Source: Methanobacteriota archaeon (GTDB taxonomy: Archaea; Thermoplasmatota; Poseidoniia; Poseidoniales; Poseidoniaceae). Taken from it: a DNA stretch of 5,919 bases. The position numbers and the translations under genes are program-made. Below the pieces are notes generated by a model. It worked only from the letters and a program-made list of their open reading frames with translations, did no database searches and was not told where the DNA came from. Positions 1 to 5,839 of this stretch are shown here, one piece after another. Numbering within the stretch: position 1 is the first letter of the stretch; every line of letters starts with the position of its first letter. The stretch is from NCBI GenBank assembly GCA_018662715.1, contig JABJFP010000055.1, positions 1 to 5,919 on the forward strand, in the 5' to 3' direction.

Positions 1-41
1 AGTGTTTCGGCGGCTGCTTGAGAACGGTTTCCGCTGCGGCA
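1..41 (-). other. Continuation of the rhodanese frame past the TAG (active-site loop, partial at window edge)
   Basis: Read in the same frame as the rhodanese lipoprotein, positions 41 down to 3 encode CRSGNRSQAAAET, with no further stop before the edge. CRSGNRS at 21-41 is a textbook rhodanese catalytic loop: the cysteine is the sulfur acceptor and the following residues cradle the persulfide. QAAAET fits the helix after it. The match shows that this DNA is, or very recently was, coding. The rest of the domain lies outside the window. Confidence 0.8.
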
Positions 42-332
42 CTACAGGAGAATAGTGGTGGATTTGTCATCTGGCAACTCACTGCTCCGTTCAGATAGTT
101 TATCATGTGGGATTAGTGTCGCATTTTCAAGATGACCATCCGCTTCCCATTCATCCTGAGTGCGAGTATCAAGAAGGAAGGCACCTGCTTCCTCATCAAT
201 CGCAGTTGCGAATTCATCAGCATCAAGCCGCATCCAATTTTCCGATTCCGATGTACATCCAGCAAGGCTTACGAGAGGAAGTACGAGGAGAATAAGGGTC
301 GTAATCTTCAATCCTCCAAGGCTCCGCTTCAT
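42..332 (-). CDS. Rhodanese-domain lipoprotein, open frame ended early by an in-frame TAG
   Basis: Seen: the start overlaps the stop of the upstream oxidoreductase gene by 4 bp (ATGA), with GGAGG nine bases before the ATG, so the start is firm. Residues 1-26 form a lipoprotein signal peptide: basic MKRSLGGLK, a hydrophobic stretch, then lipobox LAGC with Cys26 as the lipid-anchored residue. A rhodanese fold starts near residue 33, with LLDTRTQDEW at 53-62 matching the family's LIDVRTxxEF strand and GHLENATLIP matching GHIPGAxxIP. The literal frame stops after 96 residues at TAG (42-44), in the middle of the domain. The same frame continues past the stop with CRSGNRS, the classic active-site loop. 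Family knowledge: single-domain rhodaneses carry sulfur as a persulfide on that cysteine. Inference: an externally facing, membrane-tethered sulfurtransferase if read through, a broken gene if not. Rhodanese identity is near certain; whether the gene is functional is open. Confidence 0.85.
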   Translation of the reverse strand: MKRSLGGLKITTLILLVLPLVSLAGCTSESENWMRLDADEFATAIDEEAGAFLLDTRTQDEWEADGHLENATLIPHDKLSERSSELPDDKSTTILL

Positions 333-1372
333 TGTACCGCCCCTCCATCATCTTGTGAGAATTGCAGCAGGACTTTTCCGATGTTTTTAGCGTCGTGAAT
401 GTACTGATGCGCATCTTGAACCTTTTCAGCGGGGAATATACTGTCGACGGTAGGATTGAGATTCCCATCTTCTATTCCTTTGAGAATACGGTCAAGCTGA
501 GTTTGCATGACGCGCTCATCGCTCCATGTGCCCATGTGTACGCCAAATACGGAACGGTTTCGCGTCATGAGCCGTAGAGGGTCAAATTTTGGTGTTTTTC
601 TCATCGCAAAAAGTGCCTTGAGAAGGGAACGTTTTGAGGTGGGGGCTGCTGCTGAGAGTCCGTAGGTGTACAAACGCCCACCTTCTGCAACAACCGAGAG
701 GCTTCGCTTGAGGTGCTCTCCCCCGATGGGGTCAAGAACATGGTCGACTCCACGGCCGTTGGTTTCTTTTCGAATAATGTCAACGAAATTCTCGTTATGT
801 CGGTCAATGGCGCGTGCTCCGTATTGTTTGATGATCTCGTGCTTAGGAGCAGATGAGGTGGCCCAGACCTTCTCTACACCAGCCCATTTACACAGCTGAA
901 GCGCTGCAATGCCAACGCCTCCTGCGCCTCCGTGAATGAGAACGGAATGGTCAGTATTCATGTGTCCAAGATAGTGAAGCATATGATGAGCAGTAAGGTA
1001 AACCACTGGAGTTGCAGCAGCAGATTCAAGTGAAATTGTGTCGGGAATTGTAATGATTCTGGAAGTTTCACACGTCACATGGCTTGCTTGCCCTCCATTA
1101 CGCATTGCAGCCACAACGCGTTGTCCAATGGTGAATGAAGTGACTCCAGGGCCTAGGGCATCAACATAGCCACTGACTTCGTAACCCGGTGTGAACGGGT
1201 AAGGTGGGCGTGGATTGTAAAATCCCATCCGCATTAGTAAATCTGCAAAGTTAATCCCCGCAAATACGACTCTGATTCGGACTTCATCCTCTCCGGGTTC
1301 TGGCATGTCCATGGATTGGACGGTGATCGCAGAAACGCCCCCTGCTTTGTTGATAACAACTCTTCTTGGCAT
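329..1372 (-). CDS. VAT1-like zinc-free MDR oxidoreductase (quinone reductase / zeta-crystallin family)
   Basis: Seen: 347 residues, full length for the family. The N-terminal catalytic domain carries NFADLLMRMGFY (41-52) and PFTPGYEVSGYV (59-70), the GroES-like core of quinone-reductase-type MDR proteins. The Rossmann dinucleotide site is HGGAGGVGIAALQL (147-160), whose AxxGxxG-type pattern usually indicates NADPH. DPIGG (214-218) and the closing GKVLL (332-336) are also typical. The cysteine and histidine ligands of zinc alcohol dehydrogenases are absent. The overall pattern, including NFADL, DPIGG and the IDSIFP-like segment, resembles VAT1 more than bacterial QorA. Family knowledge: these enzymes reduce quinones or alpha,beta-unsaturated carbonyls with NAD(P)H; the substrate cannot be read from sequence. 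Likely soluble and cytoplasmic, as no signal or membrane segment is seen. It follows the Nudix-MBL gene by 12 bp and overlaps the rhodanese gene by 4 bp, so it is probably in one operon with both. The start is fixed by a perfect GGAGG. Confidence 0.93.
   Translation of the reverse strand: MPRRVVINKAGGVSAITVQSMDMPEPGEDEVRIRVVFAGINFADLLMRMGFYNPRPPYPFTPGYEVSGYVDALGPGVTSFTIGQRVVAAMRNGGQASHVTCETSRIITIPDTISLESAAATPVVYLTAHHMLHYLGHMNTDHSVLIHGGAGGVGIAALQLCKWAGVEKVWATSSAPKHEIIKQYGARAIDRHNENFVDIIRKETNGRGVDHVLDPIGGEHLKRSLSVVAEGGRLYTYGLSAAAPTSKRSLLKALFAMRKTPKFDPLRLMTRNRSVFGVHMGTWSDERVMQTQLDRILKGIEDGNLNPTVDSIFPAEKVQDAHQYIHDAKNIGKVLLQFSQDDGGAVQ
342..346 (-). promoter_or_regulatory. Shine-Dalgarno site of the rhodanese lipoprotein
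   Basis: GGAGG on the minus strand, nine bases before the ATG at 332. It lies inside the last codons of the oxidoreductase gene (the Asp-Asp-Gly-Gly tail). With the ATGA overlap it indicates coupled translation, and it selects this start. Confidence 0.75.
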
Positions 1373-1379
1373 AATTTAT

Positions 1380-1384
1380 CCTCC
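1380..1384 (-). promoter_or_regulatory. Shine-Dalgarno site of the VAT1-like oxidoreductase
   Basis: The minus strand reads TAA-GGAGG-ATAAATT-ATG. The TAA is the stop of the Nudix-MBL gene, GGAGG is a full Shine-Dalgarno core and the spacer is seven bases. Stop and site are adjacent, so terminating ribosomes can reinitiate. This supports cotranscription of the two genes and fixes the oxidoreductase start. Confidence 0.85.
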
Positions 1385-2890
1385 TTATTGTACGGTCCAA
1401 ATACCGTTTTTCTGTGTGAGATTTCCTTCTTCTTGGTGAGCGAGAAGATGCGATAATGTTTGGTCAATTGCAAGGCCTGGATGGGCGTCAGGTGTATCTT
1501 CATATGCAGTTTTTGCAATTTCGTTAACGGATGATTGGCCGGCAATTACAGCATCTAAAACGCGCTGATGCCGAGCGCTCCGGTGATCTATGTACCGTTG
1601 AATGGTTTGTTCTGGTAGGGCAATCACTGGGCCGTGACTGGGGAATATCAGATGCGGCTTTGTTTCCTTGAGTCGCTTTAGTTGAGAGATGTACTCGTTC
1701 ATATTACCTGTTTGAGGAGGGATGAGTATGGTTCCGATTCCGGCGACCATATCCCCTGCGATCAATCCAGCATCTCCGAGTAGACAAATATGGCCGGGAT
1801 GATGGCCTGGAGTTATGAGTACCTCCCAGCATTGTTCTCCGAGTTGAAGTTCATCTCCATCACAGAGAATACGGTCACATGGGACGCTACGAGAAGTATA
1901 TTCACTACCCCAAATAGGAGCATCAATCGCTTCGCGAAGTAAACCTATGTCGGCAAGATGGTCGCCGTGGCTGTGTGTGAAAATGACCGCCACAAGGGTG
2001 CCCTTGTGTCGGTCGATAGCCGTTGCCAAAGATTCCATGTCCTCTCGCATGCGAACAGCAGGGTCTACCAGGACATAATCTCCTTCTGGGTCACCTACCA
2101 TGTAGGCGTTGGTATGGTCTGCTGGCGGTAACGTTGCAGTCTTGATCGGGATGACTTCGACACCGTGGGCAAACAGGATTGAGCGTCGTCCGGGAAGTCT
2201 CAAAGCAATGTCATCTGCTGCCTTTTCCATGTTCCGTTCAAAGCGGTCAAGGGTGCGTTCGATTTCCATCAGAAGCGTGACCACGGGAGGAGCCACTTTC
2301 ATTTCGTAAGAACGCCATTTTGATAGGATTTCCATGGGCTTTGCCCACATGACTTCTGTAAATTCAGTTTGAGGTTCTAAATCAATTTCAGGCATCTGAT
2401 TTGATGAGCCAGCGTGGAAATGGAGGAATGCGTTGTCAAATTGGACAGGTCCAAAGGGAGGCGTAATCCGGTGGCTGAGTACCTTGATGTTCTCCCTTGA
2501 CACAGGGAAGGCGGCGTTCATGGCCATTGGGAGCCAGTTCTTTTTGTCACTGACAATCGCTAATCTTGCTTCTAAAGGAACTGCGGTTAATCCATTTGTA
2601 GCAGGAACGAGGCCAAGTTCCTCACTCATCTCTCTCAATATACAAGCGATTGTTGTTGCTTCTCTTCCTTCGAGTTGTGGAAATGACTCAACTGCTTTCG
2701 TGTCTACAGATGATACGCCCCCACCTGGAAAAGCCCAGTAATTGGGAAAGGCTCTCATGGTTATGGAACGCTTACCCAGGAGTACTTCAACGCCTTCGGG
2801 GCCATCTCGGGTGAGGGTCATTGTCGCCGTTGGACGCGCAGAGCGACGAGAGGCGGGAGCAAAGTTGACACCTGCAGGTACTTCACTCAT
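1385..2890 (-). CDS. Nudix (NUDT19-like) - metallo-beta-lactamase (LACTB2-like) fusion with winged-helix tail
   Basis: Seen: 501 residues in three parts. Residues about 15-220 are a Nudix domain: FPGGG at 54-58, then REMSEELGL at 86-94, in which Glu87, Glu90 and Glu91 match the metal-binding glutamates. The gap between the halves is about 15 residues longer than the standard 23-residue box; NUDT19 has an insertion at the same point. Residues about 235-430 are an MBL fold with HSHGDH (306-311), TPGHHPGH (360-367), Asp380 in LIAGD and His419 in FPSHG, so the two-metal site appears complete. Residues about 435-501 resemble the winged helix that follows the MBL domain in LACTB2. Family knowledge: NUDT19 hydrolyses CoA and related diphosphates; LACTB2 is a single-strand endoribonuclease, although close relatives are thioester or other hydrolases. 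The fused substrate is unknown. No signal peptide, so cytoplasmic. No clear Shine-Dalgarno precedes the ATG, so this start is less secure than the two downstream; the next in-frame Met is residue 24, just before the first Nudix strand. Confidence 0.9.
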   Translation of the reverse strand: MSEVPAGVNFAPASRRSARPTATMTLTRDGPEGVEVLLGKRSITMRAFPNYWAFPGGGVSSVDTKAVESFPQLEGREATTIACILREMSEELGLVPATNGLTAVPLEARLAIVSDKKNWLPMAMNAAFPVSRENIKVLSHRITPPFGPVQFDNAFLHFHAGSSNQMPEIDLEPQTEFTEVMWAKPMEILSKWRSYEMKVAPPVVTLLMEIERTLDRFERNMEKAADDIALRLPGRRSILFAHGVEVIPIKTATLPPADHTNAYMVGDPEGDYVLVDPAVRMREDMESLATAIDRHKGTLVAVIFTHSHGDHLADIGLLREAIDAPIWGSEYTSRSVPCDRILCDGDELQLGEQCWEVLITPGHHPGHICLLGDAGLIAGDMVAGIGTILIPPQTGNMNEYISQLKRLKETKPHLIFPSHGPVIALPEQTIQRYIDHRSARHQRVLDAVIAGQSSVNEIAKTAYEDTPDAHPGLAIDQTLSHLLAHQEEGNLTQKNGIWTVQ

Positions 2891-2896
2891 GAAGGG

Positions 2897-2921
2897 GCCT
2901 TGAGCGGCTTACCTTCAAGGC
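2897..2921. repeat. 7-bp perfect inverted repeat in the lipoprotein/Nudix-MBL gap
   Basis: GCCTTGA (2897-2903) and TCAAGGC (2915-2921) are exact reverse complements with an 11-base loop. They fill most of the 42-bp gap between the lipoprotein stop and the Nudix-MBL start. It could be a hairpin masking initiation, a regulator site, or chance. No T-run follows on the minus strand, so it does not look like a terminator. Confidence 0.4.
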
Positions 2922-2932
2922 TTGCGTATCGT

Positions 2933-5833
2933 TCATGCTTCTTGGCGGCGAATGAAAGCTGCACCAAGCAATGAAAGCGTGGCGAGCATACCCGTGAATC
3001 CTGGCAGAGATGGATTTTCGTCGCTGTAGGCGTCGGCTGAGGAAGAGTAGAGCCGAACGGTGTTCCATGATTCTTCAACTCCACCGTTGTTGGTAATGTA
3101 GATCATATCGCCCTCAGAGAGTGTTCCCGAATCATCTGCATCAACAAAGAAAATGTATTGGCCATCTTCAGCCATAGCATCCATGTAATCCTCATCACGC
3201 AAATCCGTTTCAGAGGTCATGGCATCTTTGAGACCGAATCCAACATCATCTACCTCTTCACAGGTACGAATTTCAGTTCCATCTTCATCATAGTCGGTAT
3301 CACAGTATGAAAGAACGATTGAATAGTCCTCAGCGGCTCCTTCAAACAAAAACGGAGCATCTCCTGCCATGATGGTATAAACTGACATATCGCCGTTGTT
3401 TCCATTTTCATCATAGAAGCAAACATACTCGCTGTAACTTCCGGTCATGGTGTCGCTGGAATCATAGGCCATGGCGATAATAACGTGACATTGGTCTTCA
3501 TAGGAATAGCCTTCAAGATCAGCCTGTTCTTCGAGCATGGTAATGCCGTAAAATACACTAAATACACCATTCTCATCATACGAGAAGGTTTCTTCTCCCA
3601 TTGAATGGAGAAACTTAACATTCGGGTTTTCGTTTGTGTAGTATTCCTCTTCAGCAACAATACCAAACTCAACTTTCTTGAATGATTCAATGTCCTCATA
3701 GACGGAGAACTTGAATCCTGTGGTTTCCCAAGTGGTTTCGTCGTAAACAGAGGAGAAACTGTGATCCTCCCAACCCCAATCGGATTCGTCACTACCATCC
3801 TCACAATCTTCGTTTCCATTTTCATAAAATTCTGAATCAATAAACTCGCCCGAATCGCATTCAAACATTGGTAGGACATGCATGAATACCCCCGAGCCAG
3901 ATTCTCCATCATATTGGTAGAATATAATTTGAGTTTCATTTAATGGATCACTGAATTCAAAGGCTTCTTCATCTCCGTTGACGAGAGGAGGGTGTTCGAT
4001 GCAGATGTCGGTTGTTTGGTTGTAATCACCCATACATTCCTCTCCAATATTGCTCCAATTGGTGTAAGGAATAGAGAGGTGAGTTCCGTTAAACTGGAGA
4101 TTCCAAATCTCATTATCGTCCACCCCAGCATCTTGGAGCATAATGGAGATATTATTGGGGATGGTAACATTTGTCGTATTCATTGGCCCATTCCATTCCT
4201 TGTTGCTCAAGTCGTCGATGCCCAGGTCAGTATCACACATGCTCATGTTGAGATTGGTATTGTTCCATACGCTCAAAAACTCATTCTCTGCGAGAACATT
4301 GGTGTCCATGAAAGCATCGCAATACCACATGTCCACAAATTGAGAGTCTTCTGTTGCGGGTTCATCTGAACCGTCAGAACAATCCACTATTCCATCGTTC
4401 CACTGTTCGCTACTAATCAACTCGCCGGTTGTTTCACATTCAAACATGTCTTCGGTAGTGATGAGAAGTATTGAACCTGTAACGTCGTCATACTGATAGA
4501 GCATCCCTTCACCGTCTTCAAAACCGAGGTCGAGTTCGAACGCTTGAGAGTCGGATTGGGTGATCATTCCAATGGATTCCGTGCAAAGGGAGGTGTTCAT
4601 GGTGCTGTCGTAAGTTCCACCGTTTTCGGTACAATCCTCGGCCGATTCTGAATCCAGTGCGTATGTTACGGTCATGTTCATTCCGTCATGAGCCACCGAT
4701 GAAGCGACACCATTGAAAATGTCGTTGATGAAGAATTCCAGAGGCAGATTAAATGTCTCGTTCTCCGCGAAAATGTGTCCATCCATCACTTCAGTATCAC
4801 ACAGCGATGTGTCAAGAGATGTATCGTTCCAAACTTCCATTACGCTGCTGTTTCCAATCATTGTAGCGTCAACACCTTCCATGCAAACATAGAGGGTGAG
4901 GAATACTGGACTGCCATCTTCGTCGTGTGTCATTGATTCAAAGTTGTTTCCGGACCAATCCTGTTCAACCGTGAATGGAAGTGCTTCAGTTGAAGCATAA
5001 CTCGACATGTCGGCTTCAAGAATTGCAGTCATTTCATCGAGTGTGTGGAGTGTGAATGTGCCGGATTCATCGTTGGAATCAATTTCAACCTGAATGCTTC
5101 TCATCTCGAAAAGGGCGTTGACGGTAATGGTCACCGTGTGGATTTCGCTGTCAAATACCGTCATTTCGGCACTGAATACGAACGTGGAAACAGCGTCCAT
5201 GGGTTTCATGAGTAGAGAGAAGTTAGCCGACGAAAAGTCGTATGCGGACAGGTCAATGCCTGTCTCAGCGCCTTCATTGCTGCTGTCTTCTCTACCGGAA
5301 GTTTCGTCATCTTGCATGTCATCGTCGTCCATGATGCTCTTCATCACATCTTCATAGGAAGTTGCGCTGGTCATGGAAAATTTCTCCCCGTTGTAATCAA
5401 CGTAGATCATGGTGCCGTCCGAGGTTGGTTGCGCCCACCATTTTTCTTCAAGAGTCATCATTGGGCCGAGGTCAACAGATGATTCAAAATAGACTCCTTC
5501 AGGACTAAAGATGACCGTTTCTAATACGTCTGCATCCATCATCTCACCCTCTAAGTTCATTGGTCCTGACCATGTATCGGTGTAACCTGCTGTTTCTCCC
5601 GCAGCGGGGCCTTCATCCATGAGCTTGATGAAGTCGTTGACCGCCTGAATTAAGATTTCTTCAGATAAACAAGCGAGATCATTTCCTGCACTTTCGTTGT
5701 AGTTGTATGCCGTTTCATCATTACAACCGGGGATGATTTCTTCAATTACATCGGCCACTGAATCTTCGGTAGGTTCTGTGCACCCTGCTAGGAGGAGTAG
5801 AGCGGTCATCAAGAAAGCAAGTGTTTTCTGCAT
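2933..5833 (-). CDS. Large acidic surface lipoprotein with two LDLa-like-ended tandem modules and a PGF-type sorting tail
   Basis: I do not recognise this as a named protein. Start chosen at 5833 (966 residues): it gives a standard lipoprotein signal, MQKTLAFL then lipobox LLAGC with Cys18, and AGGA lies six bases upstream. The in-frame ATG at 5851 would only add six residues. Numbered from 5833: a two-Cys motif with TAYNYN at 36-55; a mixed domain (about 60-165); an acidic linker (166-192); a second domain (about 194-310); two tandem modules (315-491 and 503-683), each with six cysteines at matching places and ending DCxDGSDE; a C-terminal domain with four cysteines and an EF-hand-like loop (898-909); then a Pro-Gly-Phe (944-946), hydrophobic helix and Arg-Arg tail. 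Apart from the lipobox residue there are 18 cysteines, grouped 2, 6, 6 and 4, as expected for extracellular disulfides. The protein is rich in Asp and Glu and poor in Lys and Arg. Inference: a calcium-dependent cell-surface binding or adhesion protein; no catalytic motif is visible. Confidence 0.9.
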   Translation of the reverse strand: MQKTLAFLMTALLLLAGCTEPTEDSVADVIEEIIPGCNDETAYNYNESAGNDLACLSEEILIQAVNDFIKLMDEGPAAGETAGYTDTWSGPMNLEGEMMDADVLETVIFSPEGVYFESSVDLGPMMTLEEKWWAQPTSDGTMIYVDYNGEKFSMTSATSYEDVMKSIMDDDDMQDDETSGREDSSNEGAETGIDLSAYDFSSANFSLLMKPMDAVSTFVFSAEMTVFDSEIHTVTITVNALFEMRSIQVEIDSNDESGTFTLHTLDEMTAILEADMSSYASTEALPFTVEQDWSGNNFESMTHDEDGSPVFLTLYVCMEGVDATMIGNSSVMEVWNDTSLDTSLCDTEVMDGHIFAENETFNLPLEFFINDIFNGVASSVAHDGMNMTVTYALDSESAEDCTENGGTYDSTMNTSLCTESIGMITQSDSQAFELDLGFEDGEGMLYQYDDVTGSILLITTEDMFECETTGELISSEQWNDGIVDCSDGSDEPATEDSQFVDMWYCDAFMDTNVLAENEFLSVWNNTNLNMSMCDTDLGIDDLSNKEWNGPMNTTNVTIPNNISIMLQDAGVDDNEIWNLQFNGTHLSIPYTNWSNIGEECMGDYNQTTDICIEHPPLVNGDEEAFEFSDPLNETQIIFYQYDGESGSGVFMHVLPMFECDSGEFIDSEFYENGNEDCEDGSDESDWGWEDHSFSSVYDETTWETTGFKFSVYEDIESFKKVEFGIVAEEEYYTNENPNVKFLHSMGEETFSYDENGVFSVFYGITMLEEQADLEGYSYEDQCHVIIAMAYDSSDTMTGSYSEYVCFYDENGNNGDMSVYTIMAGDAPFLFEGAAEDYSIVLSYCDTDYDEDGTEIRTCEEVDDVGFGLKDAMTSETDLRDEDYMDAMAEDGQYIFFVDADDSGTLSEGDMIYITNNGGVEESWNTVRLYSSSADAYSDENPSLPGFTGMLATLSLLGAAFIRRQEA
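2936..3004 (-). other. PGF-type C-terminal sorting and membrane tail
   Basis: Residues 944-966: Pro-Gly-Phe, then TGMLATLSLLGAAFI as a hydrophobic segment, then Arg-Arg and three final residues. This is the tripartite layout of PGF-CTERM proteins, which archaeosortase A cuts and re-anchors to membrane lipid. It follows a Ser/Asp-rich stalk. No archaeosortase gene is in the window. Confidence 0.75.
3107..3142 (-). other. EF-hand-like calcium loop
   Basis: Residues 898-909, DADDSGTLSEGD, place Asp at loop positions 1 and 3, Ser at 5, Gly at 6, Leu at 8 and Asp at 12. That is the 12-residue EF-hand pattern except for Asp in place of the usual Glu at position 12. The preceding FFV is strand-like, so it is a single isolated loop rather than a paired helix-loop-helix. 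Confidence 0.55.
3785..4327 (-). repeat. Tandem protein module 2 of the surface lipoprotein, LDLa-like end
   Basis: Residues 503-683. It aligns with module 1 along its length: W-Y-C, VWNNTNLNMSMCDT, central Cys pair, EAFEF, FYQYDG and MFEC, and the ending DCEDGSDE. Cysteines at 505, 533, 600, 611, 659 and 677 have spacings of 28, 67, 11, 48 and 18, close to module 1. The divergence shows an old duplication rather than a recent copy. A short linker of about 11 residues joins the modules. Confidence 0.75.
4361..4891 (-). repeat. Tandem protein module 1 of the surface lipoprotein, LDLa-like end
   Basis: Residues 315-491. Shared landmarks with module 2: Y-x-C near the start, VWNDTSLDTSLCDT, a central Cys pair, QAFEL, LYQYDD and MFEC, and the ending DCSDGSDE. 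Cysteines at 317, 345, 401, 417, 466 and 485 have spacings of 28, 56, 16, 49 and 19. The last 26 residues resemble the C-terminal half of an LDL-receptor class A domain, where the Asp/Glu cluster binds calcium, but only two of the usual six LDLa cysteines lie within it. Confidence 0.75.
5258..5338 (-). other. Acidic low-complexity linker in the surface lipoprotein
   Basis: Residues 166-192 are dominated by Asp, Glu, Ser and Gly, including a run of four Asp, with no aromatic or Cys. This is the sequence of a flexible linker and separates the first two folded domains. Confidence 0.65.
5669..5728 (-). other. Cys-bounded TAYNYN motif directly after the lipobox
   Basis: Residues 36-55 begin Gly-Cys, contain DETAYNYN and end Leu-Ala-Cys. 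This resembles the short GC-D-A-NYN-A-D-GSC motif common in secreted proteins of marine microbes, where the two cysteines probably pair. Here it sits about 18 residues after the lipid anchor. The resemblance is from memory; its function is not established. Confidence 0.5.
5780..5833 (-). other. Lipoprotein signal peptide and lipobox of the large surface protein
   Basis: Residues 1-18: short basic N-terminus (MQK), a hydrophobic run (LAFLMTALLLLAG) and Cys18 in LLAGC. The -3 to +1 pattern L-A-G-C is a canonical lipobox. It predicts cleavage before Cys18 and lipid attachment on the outer face of the cytoplasmic membrane. Confidence 0.85.
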
Positions 5834-5839
5834 AAACAA

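Noticed and set aside
306..332. Possible terminator between the oxidoreductase and rhodanese genes
   Set aside because: The genes overlap by 4 bp, leaving no space, and no hairpin with a T-run is present.
1234..1545. 103-codon minus-strand ORF across the Nudix-MBL/oxidoreductase junction
   Set aside because: Overlaps the well-supported ends of both genes and has no recognisable protein features.
2433..2741. 102-codon plus-strand ORF
   Set aside because: Antisense to the Nudix domain; no motif and no ribosome binding site. It is a shadow of the coding strand.
3445..3939. 164-codon minus-strand ORF in another frame of the lipoprotein gene
   Set aside because: Lies wholly inside the surface lipoprotein gene, has no domain-like sequence, signal or ribosome binding site, and the host frame shows clear domains and repeats.
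3992..4369. 125-codon plus-strand ORF
   Set aside because: Antisense to the second tandem module; its hydrophobic composition follows from reading Asp/Asn/Glu codons backwards.
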